Below, one piece after another: positions 8,038 through 16,410 of a stretch of 64,000 bases of DNA. The notes under the pieces were generated by a model, which did not search any database, was not told where the DNA came from, and saw only the letters and a list, made by a program, of their open reading frames with translations. Location of the stretch: assembly GCF_042429435.1 (NCBI RefSeq), contig NZ_JBHMAF010000194.1; one strand, 5' to 3'. The position numbers were made by a program, and so were the translations under genes. The stretch is from Ectobacillus funiculus (lineage in GTDB: Bacteria; Bacillota; Bacilli; Bacillales; Bacillaceae_G). Positions within the stretch are counted from its first letter, which is position 1. Each line of letters begins with the position of its first letter.

Positions 8038-9000
8038 ATGATGAGAAGGAAGTGGTACATTCTATTAATTAGTTCGCTGTTTCTAGCCGCCGTAATCGGA
8101 TACCTAGTCAAGTTCCGTGGAACGGGTGATGAACCTAAAGTGGTAGTTGTTTTACAAGAAATGGATTCCCAGTATTGGAATATTGTGAAGGCAGGAGCGG
8201 AAAAGGGATTTCAAGAGTTTGATATAAGTGGTAAAGTTGTCGCACCCGGTAACACATCAAAAAAGGATGTACTAGAGTATACATTAAAAAGAGTTCTTAA
8301 CGAGCATCCAGATGTAGTAGTTGTTTCTCCTGATGGATCACCTGCTGTTATGTCTATTTTAAAGAAATTTGTTGAAAATAAGATTCCTGTATTACTAGTA
8401 GACACAGACATCCCTTTAGAACATAAAACTGCCTATATTGGCACTGATAACTATGAGCTGGGCAGAAAAGCAGGGGAATTACTAGCTTCGCAGCTGCAGC
8501 CTGGAGATGAGGTAGCCCTTCCCTTCTTGGCCGAGGATTTAACTTATCCAGTTTTCAGGGAACGGATAAAAGGAGCTACATTTGGTTTAGAAAATGCAGG
8601 AATCAAAGTTGTGACGGAACAAGTAAATGCATCAAATGAATCTTCAACAACTAGAGAAGTAATGACAGCGATTTTGCAGAAGCATCCTGATATAAAAGGT
8701 GTATATGTCACAACCGATACAAAAGCAATGGATGCCTTAGAGGTCATTAAGGAACAGGGGCTTAACATGCCAGTTGTAGGAGCGGATGGACTTATCGAAA
8801 TGATTGAGTTAATAGAAAATGGAACCTTAACTGGGACAGTAGCGCAAAATCCTTATGATATGGGGTATATCAGCATTGAAACTGCATTAAAAGTCATCAA
8901 GGGAGAAGATGTTAAAAAGAATATTGATACGGGCGTAGATGTTATTAGCAAAGATAATGCGAAGCTGAAATTAGACTTTCTGAGAGAATTGTTAAAATAA
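8038..9000 (+). CDS. orphan membrane-anchored sugar-binding protein (type-1 PBP fold)
   Basis: A 320-aa protein with an N-terminal hydrophobic anchor (residues about 7-22) and no lipobox Cys, followed by a RbsB-like binding domain ('VVVVLQEMDSQYWNIVKAGA', 'YIGTDNYELGRKAGELLAS', 'GVYVTTDTKAMDALEVI', 'VAQNPYDMGYISIE'). It is a clear paralog of the protein at 55456-56445. Neither has an ABC ATPase, permease or sensor kinase beside it. In the wider family, such proteins can feed ABC importers or present ligands to sensor kinases; which applies here is not visible. The ATG follows AAGGAG. An inverted repeat copy lies downstream. Confidence 0.8.
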   Translation: MMRRKWYILLISSLFLAAVIGYLVKFRGTGDEPKVVVVLQEMDSQYWNIVKAGAEKGFQEFDISGKVVAPGNTSKKDVLEYTLKRVLNEHPDVVVVSPDGSPAVMSILKKFVENKIPVLLVDTDIPLEHKTAYIGTDNYELGRKAGELLASQLQPGDEVALPFLAEDLTYPVFRERIKGATFGLENAGIKVVTEQVNASNESSTTREVMTAILQKHPDIKGVYVTTDTKAMDALEVIKEQGLNMPVVGADGLIEMIELIENGTLTGTVAQNPYDMGYISIETALKVIKGEDVKKNIDTGVDVISKDNAKLKLDFLRELLK

Positions 9001-9064
9001 AGTGTTGTTATGAGAAGCTGTTGATAAACTAAATTTTTATATTTCGCAAACAGGATGTAATGGA

Positions 9065-9199
9065 TAAAGAAAACCCACCGATTGGCGAGCCCTGCTCTTG
9101 GGCGAAGACAGAGGCGTAGTTGCCCTTATACTGTATTCCTAAAATTGCTCGCTACGTCGAATTGTCTTCCGGCTAGAAATTTATACTTTCTTACAGTGT
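9065..9199 (-). repeat. dispersed repeat, inverted full-length copy
   Basis: Reverse-complement copy from TAAAGAAAAC to CTTACAGTGT. The internal arms AGCCCTGC and GGGCGAAGAC are intact. It lies downstream of the orphan binding-protein gene. Confidence 0.88.
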
Positions 9200-9219
9200 A
9201 AAAAAAGACCAACGCTACT

Positions 9220-9265
9220 GACCTGCACCTCACTGTTAGACATAGCTAACAATGAGGTGCAGGTC
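9220..9265. terminator. bidirectional terminator-like hairpin
   Basis: GACCTGCACCTCA pairs perfectly with TGAGGTGCAGGTC, and an inner GTTAG/CTAAC pair extends the stem. A-rich bases on the left make it a better terminator for the minus-strand ger operon, which ends at 9366. The rest of 9001-9365 holds only the repeat. Confidence 0.75.
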
Positions 9266-9365
9266 ATACATATTTATAGGCAGTGGCTTCTTTTTGTTTG
9301 CACTTGCAAGAAGGTATAACCTTTCAAATGAATGTCTAGAAGGGCAAAGGACACAAAACCTGAAA

Positions 9366-9551
9366 TCAACTCTGCACCCAAATGGGAAGATAAATGTGGA
9401 AAGCTGCAAGAATACTCAAGATTAATCCTATCAACATCAAACAGCTGTATATGAGCAGATCTTTTCGATATTTTTTATTCTTAATCAATTGGGGCACATC
9501 CCGAGCAGCAAGCAGCATGAAAAAGACTATAATCATAATTACCTTTATCAT
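9366..9551 (-). CDS. small two-segment membrane protein at the end of the ger operon
   Basis: A 61-aa protein with two hydrophobic segments (about residues 1-15 and 28-53). Its ATG overlaps the gerC-like stop in an ATGA arrangement and GGAG lies within the gerC end, so translation is coupled. An upstream in-frame start would overlap gerC more. Small membrane proteins of this size, called D subunits, are known in some Bacillus ger operons, where they modulate germination. This assignment rests on size, topology and position only. A fossil of its 3' end lies at 7598-7630. Confidence 0.65.
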   Translation of the reverse strand: MIKVIMIIVFFMLLAARDVPQLIKNKKYRKDLLIYSCLMLIGLILSILAAFHIYLPIWVQS

Positions 9552-10777
9552 TCCTGAAACTCCTTCTCTTCCCACATCAGAGATTTTTTCGTTAAACCTG
9601 TACGATCCACCGTCACATCGACGTTAATTTTAGCTGGCAGTTTGGGAAATTCCTGATCCCATCGTGCTTTAAACGTATTCTCCCATTCTTTTGGATATTT
9701 TCGTTGTACAGCTGTTCCAAAGCCAAAAATGTCCGACTTGAATTTATTCTGTGCCTTATCAAGTGTTACTTGAATTCTTTCTTCAATTTCCTCCGCCAGC
9801 CTTTTTTCTAAAAATAGAACCTCTCTAGGATTACTTAAATCCATTTTCGAGCTATTTTCATAAAGATCGGCATTAACCCTTACTTTGACTCTTAAGCTTA
9901 ACTCTCCTTGTTTCAGAATGGGGATAATTTCCGTCTTTGACTTGAAAACTTGAACACTTACTTTGCCATTTCCCTTTTCTTTCGGGATGTTGATCGTAAT
10001 TACCCCTGTTTTTATTTTATTGCGTAGCCAAAGAATTCCTCTCGTCTCTCTGTCATTCATCCAACCGATTAATTTATCCTTTTTGAATATCGCTGCCCCT
10101 TCGATAGACTCGTTAGTTTCCACCTTTGACTGAGACTTCTGATTTGGGGATTCCTCTCCTCTGATTACGTTCGAAGGCACGAGTTCTATTTCAGCAGCAA
10201 TCGGTTCCACCCCTTCTGCCACAAGCATATGGGTAAAATCCTTCAGATTTACCCCTAATCCCATGTCCCTTTCTTCTTCTTCTCTCATGACTTCAGCTGG
10301 TATTTTTTCGAATTTAGGAATAAACTTTAAATTCTTTAAAGCCTCCCCTTTTGTGAATAATACATAACTGCGCATGCGCGCTTCCCGGTATCTAGTGAAA
10401 AAATCGAGTATCGGTGAAACACCGGCCCGGGCCATTTTTTCTCCAATTATAATAATCCGGCTGTGGGAAAGGAAAATTTCCCGCGGCAATTTCTCTTGGA
10501 GTTTCCGATAGGCATCCATAATTGTGACCCCTTTTTCTGAGACGATCCATACGGCTTTGGTTCCTATGTCTTTCTCGCCGCCAAATCCCCCCTGACCTGG
10601 AGCACCTAACATTCTCGGGATGGCTATTTGCAATGTTACACGGATTTTACCGTTCTCCATCTTATCGACTCCAGTTGCGGTTACAAATGCCAGATCATTA
10701 ACCTCGACTCGACTCCAGCAGCCGGAGAGAAACGGCATCATCAAACAGAATAAAATCAAAAAAATTCGTATTTTCAT
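9548..10777 (-). CDS. spore germination protein, Ger(x)C family lipoprotein (GerC subunit)
   Basis: A 409-aa lipoprotein C subunit of a GerA-type germinant receptor, located at the outer face of the spore inner membrane. The signal peptide ends in the lipobox 'FLSGC' (Cys20), followed by 'WSRVEVNDLAFVTATGVDK', typical of the family. Later landmarks are 'SHSRIIIIGEKMAR', 'REARMRSYVLF' and 'GAAIFKKDKLIGWM'. Length fits GerAC/GerKC proteins. It lies 26 bases after the gerA-like gene and overlaps the small gene that follows. The germinant cannot be inferred. Confidence 0.92.
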   Translation of the reverse strand: MKIRIFLILFCLMMPFLSGCWSRVEVNDLAFVTATGVDKMENGKIRVTLQIAIPRMLGAPGQGGFGGEKDIGTKAVWIVSEKGVTIMDAYRKLQEKLPREIFLSHSRIIIIGEKMARAGVSPILDFFTRYREARMRSYVLFTKGEALKNLKFIPKFEKIPAEVMREEEERDMGLGVNLKDFTHMLVAEGVEPIAAEIELVPSNVIRGEESPNQKSQSKVETNESIEGAAIFKKDKLIGWMNDRETRGILWLRNKIKTGVITINIPKEKGNGKVSVQVFKSKTEIIPILKQGELSLRVKVRVNADLYENSSKMDLSNPREVLFLEKRLAEEIEERIQVTLDKAQNKFKSDIFGFGTAVQRKYPKEWENTFKARWDQEFPKLPAKINVDVTVDRTGLTKKSLMWEEKEFQE

Positions 10778-10803
10778 CTAGCATTACCCTTCCGTGAAAA
10801 ATC

Positions 10804-12420
10804 CTACTTAGTACGCTTCGGCCGTCGAGGGCGCAACGACTTGTTCATTCGTTGCGGATTGCCTTTTGCGCTCTCTTCCGAGCGATTTATCATGCTCCAC
10901 CAAGGCGCTCGGACAAGCGCATCTTTAATGTCACCAAGATGCAAGGGGGCCATAGGAGACAAATATGGTATGCCAAACGAACGAAGACGGCACATGTGGC
11001 TAAAAATAAGCAAGATGGCTAGTAATATTCCGTATAATCCCAGCGATCCAGCTAATATCATGATAGGGAAACGCAGCATTCTGATTGCGATTGCCTGTCC
11101 GAAGCTTGGAATGATAAAAGAAGCAATACCGGTAATGGCGACCACAATAACCATCGGAGCAGAAACAAGACCAGCTGTAACAGCGGCCTGACCAATTACT
11201 AAAGCCCCGACAATACTCACCGCCTGTCCGACTGGCCTCGGCAGACGAACCCCCGCTTCCCGCAATCCTTCAAAGGAAAGTTCCATCAGCAAAGCTTCAA
11301 CAATAGCTGGAAAGGGGACCGTTTCACGGGAGGCGGCCATACTGAATAATAGAGTAGTCGGAACCATTTCCTGATGATACGTTAACACGGCAACATAGAG
11401 AGATGGCAATAATAAGGCAATTACCAAAAATAGAAAGCGAATCCAGCGGATCATCGTCGAAATTATATAACGTCCATAATAATCTTCACTGGCCTGTAGC
11501 ATTTCATAAAAGGTAACCGGAACAGTCAGGGCAAAAGGCGTATTGTCGATGATAATCCCTACTTTCCCCTCCAATAAATTGCCGACGACTTTATCCGGTC
11601 GTTCCGTGTACTGAACTTGAGGGAAAATAGTATAAGGATTGTCTTCAATTAATTCTTCAATATATCCACTTTCCAAAATTGCATCGATGTCAATCCGGCT
11701 GATTCTTTTGCGGACTTCCGCTACCAAAGATTCATCCGCAATACTGTCCAAATAGGTAATGACAAGATCAGTTTTCGATAACTGTCCCACCTTCAGCGCT
11801 TCCATTTTGAGCTGAGGGGTTTTCAATCTCCTGCGAATGAGACTCGTATTGGTTCGTAGGTTTTCCGTGAATCCCTCCCTAGGACCGCGGATCACCGCTT
11901 CTGTCGCCGGCTCTTCGACCGAACGGGACTCCCATTCTTTTGCACTGATGAATAGGGCTTGCCCGACGCCGTCTAGGATTAAAGCGGTGTCCCCAGACAG
12001 TACGTGATCTATCACCTCTTGAATGTGTGCTCCACTGCTTACCTGTGCAGCAGAAATCACTTGATTTCGAAGCATAGTCTCCAGCTCCTCAAAATGAAGC
12101 ATGGATGGTGACAATGAGTTCTTCCCATATTCCAGCAAAGGTTTGATAACATCGTCATCAATCAATTCCATGTTGGTAAGACCATCTAAAAAAACAAGCA
12201 TTCCTTTTTGAATCTCACCTAACTGAAACTCCCTATATACGATATCGGAAGAGCGATCAAAAATTATTTTCAGTTGTTTTATATTCTGTGAAAGATTTGT
12301 GCCAAGTGCAGCGCCTTCCAAGGGGGCTTTAATGGTTGGGGAGGATTTAGCTAGAGAGTTTGTGTGCTTTTGTTCGGAACCCCCTAAGTTTTTCCACCAG
12401 CCTAGTATTTCTTTTATCAT
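10804..12420 (-). CDS. spore germination protein, GerA family (GerA subunit)
   Basis: A 538-aa A subunit of a germinant receptor with a soluble N-terminal half (about residues 1-310) and a C-terminal half with about five membrane segments. Family landmarks are 'LSGDTALILDGV', 'EAVIRGPREGFTENLRTN', 'NPYTIFPQVQYTERPD', 'GRYIISTMIRWIRFL' and 'RLPRPVGQAVSIVGALVIG'. The C-terminal tail is strongly basic (RPRRPKRTK). The start has a GAGAGGGG ribosome binding site. It is cotranscribed with the C subunit and probably with the upstream small membrane protein gene. The matching B subunit gene lies divergently at 13026. Confidence 0.94.
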   Translation of the reverse strand: MIKEILGWWKNLGGSEQKHTNSLAKSSPTIKAPLEGAALGTNLSQNIKQLKIIFDRSSDIVYREFQLGEIQKGMLVFLDGLTNMELIDDDVIKPLLEYGKNSLSPSMLHFEELETMLRNQVISAAQVSSGAHIQEVIDHVLSGDTALILDGVGQALFISAKEWESRSVEEPATEAVIRGPREGFTENLRTNTSLIRRRLKTPQLKMEALKVGQLSKTDLVITYLDSIADESLVAEVRKRISRIDIDAILESGYIEELIEDNPYTIFPQVQYTERPDKVVGNLLEGKVGIIIDNTPFALTVPVTFYEMLQASEDYYGRYIISTMIRWIRFLFLVIALLLPSLYVAVLTYHQEMVPTTLLFSMAASRETVPFPAIVEALLMELSFEGLREAGVRLPRPVGQAVSIVGALVIGQAAVTAGLVSAPMVIVVAITGIASFIIPSFGQAIAIRMLRFPIMILAGSLGLYGILLAILLIFSHMCRLRSFGIPYLSPMAPLHLGDIKDALVRAPWWSMINRSEESAKGNPQRMNKSLRPRRPKRTK

Positions 12421-12520
12421 GCCAAATACCCCTCTCGTTGAAGTCTTGATAATTTTCCACGCTGCCTCTTATCCCAATTTCTTAGGCGGATTGAGAGAAC
12501 ACGCCGCTTTCATGCAGGAA

Positions 12521-12754
12521 TCATGTCCCTTTTCTCAAGGATGGAAAAAACAATCTACGGATAAGGGAAATTACTAACATAATAATTGTAACAATTATGT
12601 AGCAAGCTCCCATAACCGCTATCAGCAATTCCAAAATAGTGAAAGTGTAAAAGTGTATATTAACAAAAAGCTTCGATAGCATCTCATTTATGTAATAATA
12701 CATACACCGTCCGATGAAGGCGATGAGCACAATAGCAAAACAAATCTTTGTCAT
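12521..12754 (-). CDS. small membrane protein at the head of the ger operon
   Basis: A 77-aa protein with hydrophobic stretches at about residues 3-20 and 33-65, ending in a basic tail (RRLFFPSLRKGT). I chose ATG 12754 because AGAGGA lies just before it; ATG 12772 has no ribosome binding site. It is 100 bases upstream of gerA on the same strand, so it probably belongs to the operon. It resembles the D-type accessory proteins of germinant receptors only in size, topology and position. A locus with two such small genes would be unusual. Confidence 0.55.
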   Translation of the reverse strand: MTKICFAIVLIAFIGRCMYYYINEMLSKLFVNIHFYTFTILELLIAVMGACYIIVTIIMLVISLIRRLFFPSLRKGT

Positions 12755-13025
12755 TTCGGAATTCCTCTTCATTTATATTGGTCAGTATGATTAAAGTGAT
12801 GGTTTTACTTATGTAGTATTATTTCTCCAATTTATGTTATAGATACCTAATTATAAATGAAGCGAATATGTCTCCATTTAACGTTTGTTTAAAAAAGAGG
12901 ATGAACGATAATAATACTAATAGACAAAAACCGGATGATTTGGAAAGAGAAATGTTCTACTACAAAAATTCAGACATGTAGATTAATTTCTCATTTGTTC
13001 CTTGGTAAGAAAAGGTGAGGGTAAA
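12755..13025. promoter_or_regulatory. divergent promoter region of the ger locus
   Basis: This 271-bp AT-rich gap must contain start signals for both the minus-strand gerA/gerC operon and the plus-strand gerB gene. Forespore (SigG) control is expected for such genes. I could not find a convincing SigG -35/-10 pair with correct spacing on either strand, so no exact promoter is called. Confidence 0.4.
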
Positions 13026-14150
13026 ATGAATCATGAGAAAATAGGCATAAAACAACTTTTTCTTCTGATGTTAGCTTTTGAAATAGGAACTGCTATCATT
13101 TTTTCCATAGGAACAGAAGCAAAACAGGACTCTTGGCTGGCTGTGTTAGTTGGCATGTTGTATGGAGTTATTCTAATATTAATCTTTACTACATTATGTG
13201 AATATTATCCGAATAATTCGTTGATTCAAATCATTCAAATTATTTTTGGAAGGTTTATTGGCTATCCATTGTGTATTACTTATATTATTTATTTTATCTC
13301 TCAAGGTGCGAGGATTAGCCGGGACTTTGCTGAACTCATCCTTTCTACCATTTTAGTGGAAACTCCTAGCCTGATTATTATGGCAAGCTTTGTAGCCGTT
13401 ATTATTTATACTCTCCGCGGTGGCATTGAAGTGTTTGGACGGATGGCAGAAATGGTGGTTCCTGTTGTGCTGATATTATTGATTACCACATGGATCATCA
13501 TTTACGCTTCAGGTGTTGTCGATCTGAAACAACTTACGCCTGTACTTGGTACAGGAATAAAAACTGTATGGAAGACATCATTTCCTAATCTTACCTCATT
13601 ACCATTTGGAGAATTGATTGTATTCACCATGGTTTGGCCGACATTAAAAGATAGCAAGAAGGCTAAGACAGTGGGAAGGGCTGCAGTTTTGACTGGAGGA
13701 GTATTATTAACTATTAATATGCTGGGTGTGTTGTCTGTTCTTGGCCCTTATTTGATCGACAGAATGAATGTTCCTCTCTTAGTGACAGTACGGATGGTTT
13801 CCATGGCAGATTTTCTTGAGCGGATTGATGCAGTTGTTATCCTGATTATGGTAGCAGGGGGGTTTTTTAAAGTAGGTGTATACATCTACGGAGCTGCGGT
13901 TGGAACCGCCCACTTATTTCAGCTGCAGAGCTACCATTCCGTTTTGATCCCGCTTGGTGTGATTATTATCTCTCTAGGGCAGGTTATGGTAAGGAATGTT
14001 ACGGAACACAATAGCATAGGATCAATATTTGACATGAGCTTTGTGCATCTTCCGTTACAGCTTGTGATACCCGGTTTGTTATTGATTATTGCCTTCTTGA
14101 ATTCGCGTGAAAATTTAACAGGAACAAAATGTGAAAAGACCAATACTTAA
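13026..14150 (+). CDS. spore germination protein, GerB/endospore germination permease family (GerB subunit)
   Basis: A 374-aa integral membrane protein of the amino acid-polyamine-organocation superfamily, the B subunit that binds germinant in GerA-type receptors. About ten membrane segments are visible. The N-terminus 'IGIKQLFLLMLAFEIGTAI' and the inner landmark 'RGGIEVFGRMAEMVVPVVLI' are typical. I chose ATG 13026 (AAAGGTGAGG six bases before) over the TTG at 13002. It is transcribed away from the gerA and gerC genes, whereas most loci have A-B-C in one operon. A hairpin at 14298 may terminate it. Confidence 0.9.
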   Translation: MNHEKIGIKQLFLLMLAFEIGTAIIFSIGTEAKQDSWLAVLVGMLYGVILILIFTTLCEYYPNNSLIQIIQIIFGRFIGYPLCITYIIYFISQGARISRDFAELILSTILVETPSLIIMASFVAVIIYTLRGGIEVFGRMAEMVVPVVLILLITTWIIIYASGVVDLKQLTPVLGTGIKTVWKTSFPNLTSLPFGELIVFTMVWPTLKDSKKAKTVGRAAVLTGGVLLTINMLGVLSVLGPYLIDRMNVPLLVTVRMVSMADFLERIDAVVILIMVAGGFFKVGVYIYGAAVGTAHLFQLQSYHSVLIPLGVIIISLGQVMVRNVTEHNSIGSIFDMSFVHLPLQLVIPGLLLIIAFLNSRENLTGTKCEKTNT

Positions 14151-14297
14151 TAAGATCGAGACTCAACTTTCTTAAGAGTTTTGTCCTTGTTAGAAATTTA
14201 TTAAAACTCTGCTTGCTTCCATACTAAACTAATGCTGTATTATATTTCTGCTTTATATTTCTATTTAGGTAACCAGTAACATTGAATAAAAGAGTGG

Positions 14298-14338
14298 GCT
14301 AAGCAGAGCGTATATCAGGGTGCTATGCTTAGCTTTTT
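14298..14338 (+). terminator. terminator after gerB, resembling the hairpin at 28781
   Basis: GCTAAGCAGAGC pairs with GCTATGCTTAGC (one mismatch) and is followed by TTTTTC. The right arm and tail (CTATGCTTAGCTTTTTCATT) occur again at 28810-28829. Confidence 0.8.
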
Positions 14339-14398
14339 CATTTTGTGCTTGTATCACTCCGCTAGCCGCCTATTTTATTAAACTTATGATAAGTCGTA

Positions 14399-14407
14399 CA
14401 TAGGATA
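14399..14407 (+). promoter_or_regulatory. possible SigK-type -10 before the spore-surface operon
   Basis: CATAGGATA fits the mother-cell sigma-K -10 pattern CATANNNTA. An AAC lies upstream, but only about 14 bases away rather than 16-17, so the match is incomplete. Transcription would begin a few bases before the Cys-rich gene's ribosome binding site. Confidence 0.3.
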
Positions 14408-14437
14408 CAATATAATGGCCGAAGAGGAGTGAATCAG

Positions 14438-15388
14438 GTGCATAAGGAGCAATCTGTTACCGAGCAAATGAAGCATTGTATTAAGGTGACAAAAATGTAC
14501 GACTGGGTAAACCTAATGTCAGAGATAAAGATCAAAGAAAAAATTTGCATTGACCATCCAGAAATATTTACTGACATTATATGCTGTGAGTTCCGGGTCC
14601 CTTGTGATAGAACTACTCCATCAACAATCTGGGCAAAAGCCGGGATTGAGAATATATCTGGAACTTTAGCCATTGAATATACATGCGGCTGTGAAAATTT
14701 ATTGATAGTAATAATTAATGGAAAAGTAGCAGCGTCATTATTTGAAGGACAATCTTTTTGTGCTACAATTGTTGACCTTCAATCTGTCGAGTTATTGTGT
14801 CAAGGTAAGGATGATTCTGAGTCATGTATTGGTGAATTCAAAATCGTGCTTCACTTCCAGTCTGCAGTGGATGAATGTGACTTGGAAAATGTAAAGTGCT
14901 TTCTATCAGATTGCCACGGTCATCCCCTGTATGCATCAGATTCCTGTTCTTTTATATGTGAAGAAATATCAAACAAAAGAAAGAGTTTCCAAGTGGCTCT
15001 TCCAAATGGAAAAATCAAAAGATTGAATAAAGTTGTTGTGCAGAAAAAGGGGTTTATTACCATACAACTTTTCAACAAGACAGGCAATCTATGCAAGACA
15101 TGTACGATCCCCTTTACTGAAATTGAAACTATCTTATTATGTGCGCCACCCGGAACGAAACTGGAGTGCGAGATTCTGAGTTTTGACTGCGAAGCCTATG
15201 TGATTGCACCTGCCGACGGGTGTACCTCCTTTGTGGAAATTATAATCGTAGTTTCTATATGTCAAAGTATTCAAACTAAGGCAGCAGTGATAATGGAGAT
15301 CGAGGGAGTTCTATGTAAAAAAGTACGTGAAGAGGATTCTAAATTCTTTACAGTTAATCACTCATTTGACTCCACTGACATAATGTAA
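14438..15388 (+). CDS. Cys-rich probable spore-surface protein, possibly with DUF3992-like domain
   Basis: A 316-aa protein with 23 cysteines, far above average, which suggests a disulfide-cross-linked coat, exosporium or appendage component. After a 'CIKVTKMYDWVN' opening (residues about 14-25), residues about 55-130 follow a pattern like the three DUF3992-like proteins downstream: a beta-rich stretch with 'EGQSFCATIVDLQSVELL', then 'CIGEFKIVLHF' (compare 'ENQQCLAFTVVGFDTITL', then 'SGSFSLTPRY' at 25828). No signal peptide is seen. I chose GTG 14438 (GAGGAG eight bases upstream) over GTG 14429, which overlaps that site. The gene ends 36 bases before pseB, so cotranscription is likely. The exact family is not known to me. 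Confidence 0.6.
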   Translation: MHKEQSVTEQMKHCIKVTKMYDWVNLMSEIKIKEKICIDHPEIFTDIICCEFRVPCDRTTPSTIWAKAGIENISGTLAIEYTCGCENLLIVIINGKVAASLFEGQSFCATIVDLQSVELLCQGKDDSESCIGEFKIVLHFQSAVDECDLENVKCFLSDCHGHPLYASDSCSFICEEISNKRKSFQVALPNGKIKRLNKVVVQKKGFITIQLFNKTGNLCKTCTIPFTEIETILLCAPPGTKLECEILSFDCEAYVIAPADGCTSFVEIIIVVSICQSIQTKAAVIMEIEGVLCKKVREEDSKFFTVNHSFDSTDIM

Positions 15389-15424
15389 AAAGACTCAGTC
15401 AGTATAGGGATTAGGTGATCATCC

Positions 15425-16390
15425 ATGTTCAGAAATAAAAACATATTGATAACAGGCGGAACAGGTTCATTTGGAAAAAAATTCGTAAAAAAAGCTCTCG
15501 AATATGATATAAAAAAGATTATCATTTTTAGTCGTGACGAGCTAAAACAGTTTGAGATGGAACAAGAATTCAGAGACTCAAGAATACGATTTTTCATTGG
15601 CGACGTACGCGATAAGGAACGCTTATATCGTGCCTTTGATGGTGTAGACTTTGTTGTTCACGCAGCAGCGATGAAGCAAGTTCCAGCTTGTGAATATAAT
15701 CCATTTGAAGCAGTGAAAACAAATATACATGGTGCGCAAAATGTTATTGAAGCTGCTATTGATCGGGGAGTAGAACGAGTGATTGCATTAAGTACTGATA
15801 AGGCTTGCAGTCCGGCAAATCTTTATGGAGCCACGAAATTGGCATCCGACAAGCTATTTATTGCAGCGAATTCATATGTTGGTGATAAGGAAACGAAATT
15901 TTCGGTTGTTCGTTATGGAAATGTAGTTGGCAGCCGCGGAAGTGTTGTTCCGCTCTTTAACAAAATTCGCCATACAGGTAAATTACCAATTACAGATAAC
16001 AGAATGACGCGTTTCTGGATTACACTCGACCAAGGTGTTCAATTTGTTTTAGATAGTTTTCAACGGATGTGTGGAGGAGAAATCTTTGTGCCAAAAATTC
16101 CAAGTATGAGGATAGTAGACTTAGCAAAAGCCATTGCTCCAGAATGCAAAATCGAGATAGTTGGAATTCGGCCAGGAGAAAAGTTGCATGAAGCGATGAT
16201 TACTGAACATGATGCACGACATACCATTGAATTGGACACATACTATGTCATTCAGCCAGAATTCCCATGGTGGTCATATGAGGATGAAAAAGCTGGAAAG
16301 AGTCTACCTGAAGGATTTGAATATACGAGTGACACGAATACGCAATGGCTCTCCATTAAAGAACTAAGAAAGTTGATTGAGGAAGTGTAG
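15425..16390 (+). CDS. pseB: UDP-N-acetylglucosamine 4,6-dehydratase (inverting), PseB
   Basis: A 321-aa short-chain dehydrogenase/reductase of the FlaA1/PseB group. It performs the first step of pseudaminic acid synthesis: dehydration and C5 inversion of UDP-GlcNAc to the 4-keto-6-deoxy sugar. The NAD(P) motif 'ITGGTGSFGKKF' is at residues about 10-21, 'FVVHAAAMKQVPACEYNP' is highly typical, and 'STDKACSPANLYGATKLASD' carries the catalytic YxxxK. Length fits the family. The gene starts 36 bases after the Cys-rich gene and is 20 bases from pseC, so it is part of one operon. The initiation region has only a weak GGTGAT ribosome binding site. Confidence 0.95.
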   Translation: MFRNKNILITGGTGSFGKKFVKKALEYDIKKIIIFSRDELKQFEMEQEFRDSRIRFFIGDVRDKERLYRAFDGVDFVVHAAAMKQVPACEYNPFEAVKTNIHGAQNVIEAAIDRGVERVIALSTDKACSPANLYGATKLASDKLFIAANSYVGDKETKFSVVRYGNVVGSRGSVVPLFNKIRHTGKLPITDNRMTRFWITLDQGVQFVLDSFQRMCGGEIFVPKIPSMRIVDLAKAIAPECKIEIVGIRPGEKLHEAMITEHDARHTIELDTYYVIQPEFPWWSYEDEKAGKSLPEGFEYTSDTNTQWLSIKELRKLIEEV

Positions 16391-16410
16391 TCTGAGAGGG
16401 GGAATAGACG

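Noticed and set aside
12755..13025. SigG promoters in the divergent ger region
   Set aside because: Candidate -10 boxes were found but none with a matching -35 at about 18 bases.
14399..14407. A firm SigK promoter for the pse operon
   Set aside because: The -10 fits, but the only AC upstream is at about 14 rather than 16-17 bases, so it is listed only as possible.
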